DNA of 64,000 bases from Rosa chinensis (lineage: Eukaryota; Streptophyta; Magnoliopsida; Rosales; Rosaceae): NCBI RefSeq assembly GCF_002994745.2, contig NC_037092.1, positions 1,461,501 through 1,525,500 of the forward strand, written 5' to 3'. Below the pieces are notes generated by a model. The model searched no databases, was not told the origin of the DNA, and saw nothing but the letters and a program-made list of their open reading frames with translations. Shown one piece after another: positions 1 to 9,988 of this stretch. Position 1 is the stretch's first letter. The number at the start of each line of letters is the position of its first letter. The translations under genes were made by a program, and so were the position numbers.

Positions 1-614
1 GCGCATAATTTACTTCCAGTGAGTAAGATAGAAAATAATTAAGGAAAATGATTTTGGAAATTTTTGTGTTTTTACCAACACAAAGTGAGTTGGATGTAAG
101 TGGACCCCGACATCAACATGGGTTTTTTGCTGTGTTTTTCGTATGGTTGGCTGTGAAGATAAAAAAAAAATCTATTGATAAGCCTAAAAAAGCTTTAAGC
201 AATGAAAAACAATATTGAATGAGTAAAACAAAGTAAGTTATTCGACAAATTCTCTAAAAAAAAAAAAAAAATCAAGTCAAGAATAATCCGGTAAGAATTT
301 GTGATTCACATAATTCTGATTGCTTATAGTTATGGAGGCAAGATATTTGTTAAAATGTATCAAGAAGACTTGAGCAATAAAAAGATGTGTTGAATGAGTA
401 CGTAAAGAAAAGTAAGATAGTTGAAGTTCTATTCTCTATAATTAAAACCAAGATAATCACAATTGGTAAGAATTTTTGTCATCCACCTAACTCCGTCGAT
501 TGACCGATTCTCTACGGGAAAATCAAATTATTTTTTTTGGATGAGCCTTGGCAAAACGAGGATTATTTATTGAATAAAAAATTAATACAGAGAGGAGGAA
601 CTATACCAAACCTC
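1..614. repeat. Left copy of a duplicated block matching the 3' flank of the STIG1-like gene
   Basis: This block matches 7413-7614 joined to 14189-14602 almost base for base, with only scattered substitutions and A/T-run length changes. Similarity starts at the first base of the window, so the true left edge lies outside. It stops at 614, where the copies diverge after a shared cctc. The matching right copy lies directly downstream of the STIG1-like gene, so another STIG1-like copy may end just left of this window (inference). Confidence 0.85.
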
Positions 615-748
615 ATGGCCAAACAAGCTCTTGTCCTAAAGAGATGAATATCCTTAGATAGCCCATTTGTGCCTTTTGTTAGCCGTTCATTTCTTTGCAC
701 CACAAATGTCTTACCTTCTAGCTTAAACACTAGCCTTACCCTTTCCAA
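526..748 (-). mobile_element. 3'-terminal fragment of a LINE-like retroposon
   Basis: On the plus strand a T run is followed by sequence that, read on the minus strand, looks like the end of a LINE: a short open frame (563-748) and then a 3' UTR and A-rich tail. The first about 88 bases are shared with the LINE fragment at 14513-14734. The rest differs, so the assignment beyond 614 is weak. Confidence 0.35.
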
Positions 749-962
749 GTTTTCTTAGTGGGCAATGTGAGATTGTGTATGTCAAGATGCTTCAAGAAAC
801 AAAGTTTGGGGGTACTTGAAAAGAAATAAGTGTGGGGGAGTATTATGTTTGTTGTGCAATTGTAATTTGTCTTTACATTTCAAGAAAGTCAAGAAAGAAA
901 GTCAAAAAAAAAAAAAAAAGGAAAAGAAGAAAGAAAGAAAGAAAGAAAGAAAATCCAAAAAG
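615..962. other. Unassigned stretch with AAGA microsatellite and polypurine tract
   Basis: There is no credible gene. An A-rich run and an (AAGA)n microsatellite occupy about 903-951. At 828-840 the sequence aagtgtgggggag resembles the polypurine tract next to the 3' LTR of Athila/Tat-type gypsy elements, so part of this stretch may be gypsy debris. An open frame across the microsatellite is low complexity and is not called as a gene. Confidence 0.4.
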
Positions 963-1033
963 AACCTAAATATAAGGGAAACCGCTAAACACTTGAAATC
1001 CGATTTTGAGATAAAGGATTTTGGGAGAACAAG

Positions 1034-2744
1034 TGTTGAGTCACAAATTACTTATGCAATTGTGCCCCATAATTATGAAAATTGATTTGTCTTCCACTCT
1101 ATTTTACCCTTTTTAATCCATTTCCTTTTATTTGTAGGAAACCTTGCATTGAGAATAAAATGACCATTTGAGGCTTGAAATGCGGAGATTTGAAGCTATG
1201 AGAAGAAGACACGGAGATTAGAAGAAAATTGCAAATTGACTTTTCCGGCGATTTTTCCGGCAAACTTTCCGGCGACTTTTCCGGCGAGCCGCCACTCATG
1301 GAGGGTTTTTTCTCCAGCAAAGGAGGACCATGGTTGTGAAAATATCCCATCACTTGAAATTCAAATATCTCCCTACACCTTGTCCTTTTGTCACCTTGCC
1401 TATTTGGGACCATTTGGGGGACAATGTGTAAGAGCATCTCTTGCACACTTTGGGACCAAGGAGGACACACATAGCTGATCAAGGAGAGGCCAAAGTGATT
1501 TATTCAGAATTCTTGACTCCATTCAATCATCTTCATCCTATCCAAGATCCATTTTTCTCTCTAGAGAAGAGACCACCATCTCCACCACAAAAACCACCAT
1601 CTCCACCTCTAAAACCTCCATTTCCACCACTACATCCTCCATTTCCTTCACCACTCAACACCACATCTCATCTTAGAGATCCCAAATTTCACTATTCTCA
1701 CCAATATCAAGAGCTTGGAGCAAGGAGAAGGAGGTGACTACCACCACATCATGTTCTTGGAGACCCATCTCCACCACCTCTTCCGGCATCATCAATAGTC
1801 ACCCTTTACTCCTTATCTCTTTATGTATTTGATGTTTAATAGAATGTTGAAGTTTGTGTATCTAGCTATGTGTGAGTAGTGAACTAGTTGGGGCTAGGGT
1901 TGAAAGCCCTAGCCAAACTTTTCAACCCTAGCCAAACTTGCTTGGATTGATGCTTTTGTTTATAAATTGATGCAAATTCATGTTGTCATTCTCACATGCT
2001 AAGTCAATAGTTGAATGCATTACTTAGACCTAATCAATTTGAGTTATGTGTTTGCCATGACATGAAGTTTTTCCTAGAGATTGATTACCTTTAGGCAAAA
2101 AGGGAGCATGAAAGCACACCATGTGTGCATGTGAGGGTAGTGAGCTAAAATCACCTAGAGATAGGATTGGTTTGCTTGCTTGGTTACCTAAACTCTAAGC
2201 TTTATGCATTTAGGGGCAAAGGATTGAGACCTATCCGGTAATTGAATTTGTCTCTAGGTAGTTAGCTCTAGACTTATCCGGTTAGAGTTAATAAAATGAA
2301 AGGGGTTTAAGCCTTAGTAGTCCTATCCGGATGCTAAGAGGGTAGTTGGACAATTAGCTTTGCATCATTCATATTCAATTGCTTTAATACTTGCAAGGGA
2401 GGCAAAAGGTGAAACCCGATGCCCTAACTCACATCCATTTGATAACAACTTGTTTAGTTTAGCTTAGTTTATATTACTCGCTTTCATTGTTTCAATTTGA
2501 ATAGAAACCAATCTCAAAATCAAAATCAAATCTCTACACACCATCTTGCACATACTCACCATGAACTTTGGTTCACTTGTGAGCCTTTGTTTGTGATTGT
2601 ATATTTGCATATTCTTCTAGTTTTTCCTTAGGTTTTCCCTAGCTAGGAAAGGATTCACCAATCCTCGTGGGTTCGACATCCTTACTTAATCCCCTATTCT
2701 ATAACTTGTACCTCTTGCACTTGAGGGTGGCTTTAATGCTAACA
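1034..2744. mobile_element. Solo LTR, 1711 bp, target duplication ACAAG
   Basis: The segment begins TGTTGAG and ends GCTAACA, fitting TG...CA LTR termini. It is flanked by the direct repeat acaag at 1029-1033 and 2745-2749. Removing it and one repeat restores continuity with the reverse transcriptase region of the related copia element. There is no coding capacity inside. Size and the gypsy-style polypurine tract nearby suggest a Ty3/gypsy origin, but orientation and lineage are not resolved. Confidence 0.85.
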
Positions 2745-3012
2745 ACAAGATTATGTCTCGGTTTGGAACTTGAGCATCATGTTGATAGTTGCTTAGGCAT
2801 TTTGACAAGGTCAAGCCTTCAAGCACCTCCATGATCGTCCATAGTCTTGATCCTGTAAAGGATCCTCTTCATCAGAAGGATGATGGCGAAGATGTGCTAG
2901 GGGCGGAAGTGCCCTACATAAGTACAATAGGCGCATTATTGTAATTAGCTCAATGCACAAGACCGGACATCTCATTTGCAATGAACTTGTTAGCTAAGGT
3001 ATAACAATGCAC

Positions 3013-4933
3013 TGATAACGCTAAAAGTAAGCGCATAATTTAACCCTGAAAATATCGTTAGTAGTATAAGCAAATAGGGATCGTTCAATTCCGGGGATTA
3101 AGGGTACACCTGTAATTGCAAAAACAATTAATTAATTAGTAAAAAGTATTAATTACAAAAATAAAACAAAGAATAAAAATATATACAAATGAACACAAAA
3201 GGGGGTTTTAGGATTATTAAATTAAAATTAAAATAAATAAAATAAAGAAAACGTAAAAACATATATACATGGGTGGAACGCAAGGAACAAAGATCAAAAC
3301 CAATTCCATGTAATCAAATTTGATTCAAACCCTATAATTGATCATCTAAGTCATGAGAAAGGAGTTGATCATGTGAAATATTCGAAAGCAAATGATTTCC
3401 CATATTTTACTTTTCAATGCTAATTAACCTAAGCGAAAGCACCTAGATCAATCCTATCAAACATGCATTCAAGCACTAGAAAGCTAGTTAATCATAACAT
3501 GTTTAACGCATTACACATAGAGAAAGGCTATCAACTCAAGTGTACAACTTAGTTATGGAAAAGTCCACCTAATTGCAATCCTCTTCAATTAAATTCGACC
3601 TTTGTCCAAAGCCTTTACTACTTTTGATTCAAGTTACACAAAGCAAAAAGTTGATTCATGTTCTTAAACCTAGCACCAATTACATGCAAATCCTATAAGT
3701 GTCGACCCAAATAAGATAAACATATAAAAGTTTTCTGTAAAGCAAATTCAATCGAACAAACTCACATAAGCAACTTAGAATCACAATTATAGAATTCGAA
3801 AACTTTATTTAAACATAGAAATTGGGCTTAAACTTTGCCCTAAACGTTATTGTTAACTAGAAACAAGTTCATACGAAATCAAACAAGGAAACCAAAAAGG
3901 TTACAAGGAAAAGGAACGAATTACACCGTGAGTGGAGATGGAGATGGAGAGCTAGATGGTTGGATCTTGAATCTTGGAAGCAAGCCTTCAAGGTGGATGA
4001 TGGAGGATATGATCTTCACAGCTCATTCTTCTTCTTCCTCTCCTTGCTTGAAAACGCAGAGCTTTGCAACTAGAGAATGGAGAGAATTTTTCTGAATGAA
4101 GAGGTGTTGTGGTGTTGTTCTTCTGTTTGATGGTGTGTTGGTGTGTAGAATTGTGTAGAGAATGCTCCTATTTATAGGAGGATGACAACTTAGTCTCCAA
4201 GTCTTCAAGATTGATCCACACAGCATTAGCCAATCAGAGAACGCCACGTCAGCTCTGCTATATCATCCAACCAATAAGAAACCTCCAATTTAACACCTTG
4301 ATTTAGGGAGATTATTTTTGAATTAATTGCATGATTATTTTCTGATTTATCTCCTCAAATAACTATCCAATCATGCCACACAGCTTCGACCAATCACAGA
4401 ATGCAATGTCAGCTCTGTTGAGTCATCCAGCCAATCAGAAGCCTCCAAAATAAATCCCATAATCTTTCCAAATATATTATTGCTGATTTTCCCAAGATCT
4501 AATCTGATTTTTCTCTTAATTTTCGGCCAAAATACTCTTGAGTGAAAATAGGAATGAATCTGGACTTGTTTTGGACTTTTTCTCCCTTAAATCTCTCCAT
4601 GGCATCATTATCCTTGATCATCTCTTGATTTTTGACATTAACTCCATGATTTCCCATGGCAAAATCAGCTTTAATTCCCCATAATATCTCCCACGTCATC
4701 ATGTGTTCTCCTAATGCCTTCAGGTTTCCTAACCTCATCAGGATTCCTGCGTTGACTGTGATTCCTAGTCGGACCAGGAAAACTCCATTTCTTCATTTCA
4801 GCTCATTTCTTCTCCATTTATTTCAATGTACCTATAAAATAAAAACTAAATTAAAAATGATTAAATAAAGGAAATAACTATGAAAAATATGAGGAAATAA
4901 TTATTAAAACGTCGCATAAAAATGCTCCTATCA
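3013..4933. mobile_element. Solo LTR, 1921 bp, target duplication TGCAC
   Basis: The segment begins TGATAACG and ends CCTATCA and is flanked by tgcac at 3008-3012 and 4934-4938. The copia frame resumes directly on either side. The opening bases resemble LTR starts of large Tat-type gypsy elements, which is a recollection and not a tested match. Internal open frames are short and look accidental. Confidence 0.85.
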
Positions 4934-5787
4934 TGCACCAACGCGACACCATTGGATTGGTGTAAAAGATATATTTCTATACTAGAGATGTACGACTGAT
5001 ATGGACATGTTTTATCCCTACAGAGAGACGATGGATTTGGACCCATCACACACCAGGAATGCCGCCAACACTGGCCTGCGGCCACTATCCCCATACCAAA
5101 ACGACATGTGTTTTGGAAGGTTTTGCTAATATTGAGTATCTCTCTAACTCACACAAAGGTCATTCCCAAACTGGTTAAGTGTTCACCATGGGTAAAGATA
5201 CCGCAATATCTTGGAGGTCTACAAAATAGACCCTAGTCACTATATCTTCGAACAATGCAGAGATCATTGCTCTTCACGAAGTGGTTCGTGAATGTATATG
5301 GATTGGATCCATAATTGCGCATGTTCGAAAATTGTGGTTTGAAGTCTACCACAAATGAGCCTACGAGCATTTAGGATAATGCTGCTTATTTTGAACAAAT
5401 GAAGCAAGGCTACATCAAAAGCGACAACACCAAGGATAATAAGCAACAACAGACTCTCCTCAAGATCAAAGTGAACTAGGTTCGATCTGAGGACAGTGTG
5501 GCAGACTTGCTCACTAAGTCATTGCCTAAATTCTACTTTCAAGAAACATGTTGGTAGCATCGTTTGCGGAAATTATCCAAACTCTCATGACCGTAGTCAT
5601 CAAGGGGAGATGCAGACATCATGCAGGGGAAGATGTCTACATGTATGGTCTCGAAACGTGAAGAGTGTGTTGTGCTCTTTTTCCCCTTCGACCGAGGTTA
5701 TTTTTGTCCCACAGGGTTTTTATTACTCGGCAAGGTTTTTAATGAGGCAACAAGAGGAGCACCACGTTTGGGCGACACAAGGGGGAG

Positions 5788-6007
5788 TGTTCAAGTAAAT
5801 CTCTATTTTGTGTCTGGCCCAAACTCTAGGTTACTTGACCTAGTGGTAATAGGGTTTAATTAAAAGAATATAGAGATTCCTATTCAATGTATGATTATCG
5901 TTCGTTGTATGATTTGGATTCTATGCATTGTAATCCTCTATATAAAGAGACCCCTATTATCAATGAGAAAAAATCGTTGTTCTTTCGATTCTCGTTTCTC
6001 TAAAACA
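5788..6007 (+). repeat. 3' LTR of the decayed copia element
   Basis: It starts TGTTCAAG immediately after a polypurine tract (acaagggggag) and ends TCTAAAACA. It contains a TATA-like tataaagag motif near 5940. Its position after the RNase H remnant matches that of the 207-bp 3' LTR of the intact relative at 13977, although the sequences have diverged strongly. No 5' partner is present. Confidence 0.75.
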
Positions 6008-6798
6008 TAGAATTTATATTTGATATATATTCAGCTTTAACCTGAGATCAAATCATACTTGAGGTGCTTCTCAAAAAAATATATGTTGATTACGAGCTCT
6101 TAGAATATGATTTATATCTAATATTTCATGATATATTTGTTTAGTTCAAATTTCATTAGCTACCATAAAAGACAATCCACATGAGAATTTCTACAAACAA
6201 ATGAACACTGTATGCGGCAAGACTACCAATAGCTGGGACAACTTTTTCCTTGCTAGAAAATTGGGAAAAACAGCATATGAACACTCTTAGATACTTCATA
6301 CTTAGATTTAATAACTGTATGTACTAGACTAGACACTAATCTGCACGAGCCCAATTGGAAATAAAGGAACTTAAATATCGATTAAACTCATTTTATTATA
6401 AGTAATTTGTGCGTGTTTATTTTGTCTCTGTTCACCTAAGTTAGAGCGTAATATTCTTTGGACGAATAATTTTGTTTGCTGAATTAACTTTTTGTGGTTT
6501 TTGATGAATTAATATGCCTTATATACCAGCCAATTATTTAGTTAATCAAATAAATGCACATGAATAATTCATTGCAAAGTCATGCTGATAACAGCTAAAA
6601 AAAAGAGAGAAATTAAAACACATGCAATATTCCCGACGTACGTTGATGACCTCTATCAGCTCATTCTTCTATTTATATTCTTCAATTCTACATGCTTCTT
6701 CCATCCAAAGCATTCATAACTAGTTTCATCGTCTTCCTTCTTCAACCCTCCAATCCGGCCTCCTCAATCTTTCTTACAAACTATCAATCAAATCAAAC
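6008..6798 (+). promoter_or_regulatory. Upstream region of the STIG1-like gene
   Basis: AT-rich sequence without genes lies between the decayed copia LTR and the STIG1 start. A TATA-like motif tatttata at 6670-6677 is 122 bases before the ATG and is followed by a pyrimidine-rich leader. The retroelement LTR ends only about 790 bases upstream of the coding start. Confidence 0.5.
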
Positions 6799-7239
6799 AT
6801 GAACTGTCATAAGGTTTTCCTTCTGCTAGCCATGCTGATGATGGCTTCAGCCGGTACGCTTTCTGCGACACTAGATGAAGAAGAATCATCATTCTTCAAC
6901 GAGGATAACAACGTCCAAAACCAAGAAAAAACTTCTCTCAGGGGAACAAGCAGCGTCTTCTTTGCTTCTCGGTCAGTGACAGCGTCAACATGTGACAAAA
7001 ACCCTAAGGTTTGTGGCGCAGCTGCCGCGGACGGCTCGGAGTGCTGCAGTAAGAAGTGCGTGGATTTGAAGACGGACAGACTCAATTGCGGGAAATGTGG
7101 GGTGAAATGCAAGCAGACAGAGATATGCTGCAATGGTCATATTGTAACTCCAATGTCTGACAAGAAAAACTGTGGGAGATGCAACAATGCTTGCAAGGGA
7201 CGCAACTCATGCGCGTTTGGGATGTGCAGCTATGCATAG
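6799..7239 (+). CDS. STIG1-like secreted cysteine-rich protein
   Basis: An intronless gene for 146 residues. Residues 1 to about 22 form a hydrophobic signal peptide, followed by an acidic linker and a cysteine-rich C-terminal domain from about residue 64. The domain shows the STIG1 pattern: CDKNPKVC, GSECC, CVD, NCGKCGVKC, then a second CC and NCG...CNNAC repeat, ending GMCSYA. STIG1 proteins are apoplastic; family members bind pollen receptor kinases and phosphoinositides and act in stigma exudate or reproductive tissues. The ATG sits in a good context after a TATA-like motif, and no other start is plausible. In the second repeat the cysteine usually found after the CC-x-G turn is replaced (GHIVTP), leaving 15 cysteines in the domain, an odd number. 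Duplicated flanks suggest a tandem family. Confidence 0.9.
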   Translation: MNCHKVFLLLAMLMMASAGTLSATLDEEESSFFNEDNNVQNQEKTSLRGTSSVFFASRSVTASTCDKNPKVCGAAAADGSECCSKKCVDLKTDRLNCGKCGVKCKQTEICCNGHIVTPMSDKKNCGRCNNACKGRNSCAFGMCSYA

Positions 7240-7614
7240 AACGAGGATATATACTTACTCTACTAAAAAAGGAGGAACACAATAGTGATATGTCTGTGGG
7301 CATATTTAAAATCTTGATGTATACTTTTTTTCTTTTTTCGTTGAAAGTATATGTAGCAGCTGGCTATATGTATATGTACTGAAATGGTTCCATCATATAT
7401 TATAGATTCATGGCGCATAATTTACTTCCAGTGAGTAAGATAGAAAATAATTAAGGAAAATGATTTTGGAAATTTTTGTGTTTTTACTAACACAAAGTGA
7501 GTTGGATGTAAGTGGACCCCGACATCAACATGGGTTTTTTGCTGTGTTTTTTGTATGGTTGGCTGTGAAGATAAAAAAAAAAAAATCTATTGATAAGCCT
7601 AAAAAAGCTTTAAG

Positions 7615-7821
7615 TGTTGAAGGAATATCGATTTAGTGTGCCTTATCAAACTAGGAGTAGCAATAGGAGAGAAGGTTCTAGATTTCCCAATCCTACACGG
7701 ATTAGTATTCCTTGTAACATTAGAACTAGCACTTTGTAATCCCTATATATAGGGCTCCTATTCTCAATAATAAGTACACATCTCTCTCATCAATCTCTCT
7801 CAAATACATTATACTTAAACA
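7615..7821 (+). repeat. 5' LTR of the young copia element
   Basis: 207 bp from TGTTGAAGG to ACTTAAACA. It contains ctatatataggg near 7743-7754, a likely TATA box, and a CT-rich stretch behind it. By eye every base matches the 3' LTR at 13977-14183. Confidence 0.95.
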
Positions 7822-8458
7822 CGTTATCAGCACGACTCTAACCACAAAACAGAAAACCAAAACTCATTCACAAATCAGCCCCTAGCCCGAGCTAGCCGAG
7901 CCTTCGCTGCAGCCCGAGCGCCCGTGCGCTTGCAACCTTGCACAGCAGCCCCTGCTGCCCCCTCCCTGCAGCCCTGCGTTCCAGCCTGCTGCCACCGAAG
8001 CATCCCTGCTGCGCAAACAAGCCAACGCACACCCACTGCATCTTTTTCCCGTTCCTGTGCACATCCGTCTTCTTGCAAGCCTCGAAACGTCTAGTTCGGA
8101 AGCTCAGATCGAAAAACTTTCTTCATCAAAGTTGTTCGTCTCTGTCTCTTCCATCTAACCTCCGAATTTCAGCCTTATCGGAGTCATATTGAGATCTGTA
8201 CACCAATCGAGGTACAAGCTGTTCAGAACAGAATCTACTCGGATTGCTTCGCTCCATCACGCCTGCATCGACACGCGCGTGATCCAAATACAAGTAAGTA
8301 TTCAAAAGAGTAAGTTTTGAAGTTCCTATAATTTCAGAATTTATATTTCTTCTTCTTTTCTCGGGGACTTGAAAACCTCTCTTCTTCTACATCCCACCTT
8401 TCTTATAACGTGGGTTCGATTTTTGAGAAAAGCGGAATCGTGGGGATTCACGCAATTA

Positions 8459-8557
8459 ACGAACTAAGAGCGTTCGTAAGACTTCGGACTAAGAGCGTCC
8501 GTAAGCATCGATTTAACGAACTAAGAGCGTTCGTAAGCTACGGACTAAGAGCGTTCG
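8459..8557 (+). other. Four tandem short hairpins in the copia leader
   Basis: Four units share the loop taagagc. Stems are cgaac/gttcg (8460-8476), cggac/gtccg (8485-8501), cgaac/gttcg (8517-8533) and cggac/gttcg (8541-8557, with a G-U pair). Unit 2 changes both arms together, which keeps the pairing. The array lies between the 5' LTR and gag, where retroelement RNAs carry packaging and dimerisation signals. Function here is inference. Confidence 0.6.
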
Positions 8558-8711
8558 TGAGCATAGATTTTGACCATTTAAACATCATTGTTTCGGTCTA
8601 ATCCAATTATTCTTGGAAATCGATTTCTTGGTAGCATAGCTCGGAAATCTTATTTAGTTTTCGTGGAAGCATTGACTCCGAAACTAACTTGTTTTTGTTT
8701 CATCTTTCAGG

Positions 8712-9638
8712 ATGTCAAACACAAACAAACTCGATTTTGTTCCATTGGATTATGCAGGCAAAAGGTACTTAATTTGGGTCACTGATGTCGAGATCCACCT
8801 CATTGCCCGTGATTTATTGCATACAATCCAAGAGCTTTGTCTTATAGAAACAGCTCCAGACCCTCAAACTGAGAAAGATAATTCCAAGGCACTTGCCTTT
8901 ATGAAACGTCACATGGATAGTGACCTCCAGTTTGAGTTCATAAATGAGGATAGCGCCATAAAGCTTTGGCATGCGCTTCGCGAACGATATGGCAATGTTC
9001 GTGACTCCATTCTTCCGAATACAGAAGCAGAATGGAACGATCTTCGCTTCTATGAATTTGAAACTGTCATGCAATTTTATTCGGAAGCTCTCAGCATCAA
9101 AGCAATGATGCGTCTCTCTGGAAAAACAATCACAGAAGACCAATTGATTGAGAAAACCCTCAATACCTTCCCCGTCTATGCTATGAGGTCCTCTGACTTA
9201 TTCCGGACTCATGTAAATGCAAGGCGAATCACAAGTTTTCAACAGCTTATTGAAGCTATGGTCACTACTGAAAGACATGGCAATGAACTTGTGAAAAGAA
9301 TATTTGATAGGCTTCAAGATAGCTATCAAGAGCATCGTCCTATGGCTAGAGAAAGTCGCCATCGACGTCATGATCCATACGATCGAAATGCTCAAGAAGG
9401 TAATCGCTCAAGGCGACAATCCCACGACCGTAGGAGGCGTGATTTTGAGGGAAATAGGGTTGGAAACCATGGAGCCAACGTTGGCCATGGGCACCACTTT
9501 CCAACGCCACCAGTCCTAGGGACTATGCATATTGTGCCAATGCGCCTCAATCAAGGGAGAATCCTCTTTATGGTGTCTATTTCTGATATGGAACGTCTGA
9601 TCAATGGACCTGAATTTGCAATGTACCTACGAAGGTAG
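8712..9638 (+). CDS. Copia gag (truncated or decayed at its 3' end)
   Basis: 308 residues. The first about 190 residues resemble the UBN2-type gag of plant copia elements: an N-terminal LDYAGKRYLIW region, a helical core with IKLWHALRERYG, and LIEKTLNTFP. Gag forms the particle that packages the element RNA. A basic RS-rich stretch (residues about 210-245) follows. No CCHC zinc knuckle is recognisable; where it would be expected the frame runs through a degraded stretch and stops at a TAG. Start chosen at the first ATG after a possible leader splice acceptor (tttcag). Confidence 0.8.
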   Translation: MSNTNKLDFVPLDYAGKRYLIWVTDVEIHLIARDLLHTIQELCLIETAPDPQTEKDNSKALAFMKRHMDSDLQFEFINEDSAIKLWHALRERYGNVRDSILPNTEAEWNDLRFYEFETVMQFYSEALSIKAMMRLSGKTITEDQLIEKTLNTFPVYAMRSSDLFRTHVNARRITSFQQLIEAMVTTERHGNELVKRIFDRLQDSYQEHRPMARESRHRRHDPYDRNAQEGNRSRRQSHDRRRRDFEGNRVGNHGANVGHGHHFPTPPVLGTMHIVPMRLNQGRILFMVSISDMERLINGPEFAMYLRR

Positions 9639-9988
9639 TCGCATCATGGTGATCAAGACTTCGAGTTCACAAAGACTTTAAATCTGGCGATGAAGACAAA
9701 ATACCGCAGATTTTTATTTATAGTCTTTTATTTTTCCAAGAATTATGTCATGGCAATTATGCCTTATATCAATAAAATGACTTATTGTATTAACTCTTTC
9801 CCTCTAAGCGTACTCAAGAGTACTTGTGATGTCTAGGCAAGGTTTGATCTGAGAGAACGGTTTTAAAAGTGAGCAACGCTCCACCAAAATCTCGCCTTAC
9901 CTTACCTGGTCACAACTAAATTGAAATTACCGAACGGATAGAGTGACTACGATTTGTCTACGATTTGATTTTTATATTGGATTAGATT
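9639..9988 (+). pseudogene. Degraded gag-pol junction without recognisable protease
   Basis: In related elements this interval would hold the zinc knuckle and the aspartic protease (D-S/T-G-A type). No such motif was found in any forward frame here, and stops are frequent. The sequence is AT-rich and otherwise featureless. Confidence 0.6.

Larger units (their letters stand above)
963..6007 (+). mobile_element. Decayed Ivana-like Ty1/copia element (3' half), split by two solo LTRs
   Basis: Three separated segments match consecutive parts of the pol gene of the intact copia element at 7615-14183: about 963-1033 (reverse transcriptase), 2745-3012 (end of reverse transcriptase) and 4934-5600 (RNase H). 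Stops and frameshifts are frequent. The 3' end is an LTR-like segment beginning at 5788 after a polypurine tract. The 5' half (LTR, gag, integrase) is absent. The gaps between the segments are two solo LTRs with target duplications, so both inserted into this element after it arrived. Confidence 0.85.

Noticed and set aside
816..1085. Plus-strand open frame of 89 codons
   Set aside because: It runs through an AAGA microsatellite and into the copia relic and solo LTR; the Lys-rich product is low complexity.
7875..8192. Open frames on both strands in the copia leader
   Set aside because: Ala/Cys-rich products of a GC-rich leader, upstream of gag, without motifs; more likely untranslated leader.
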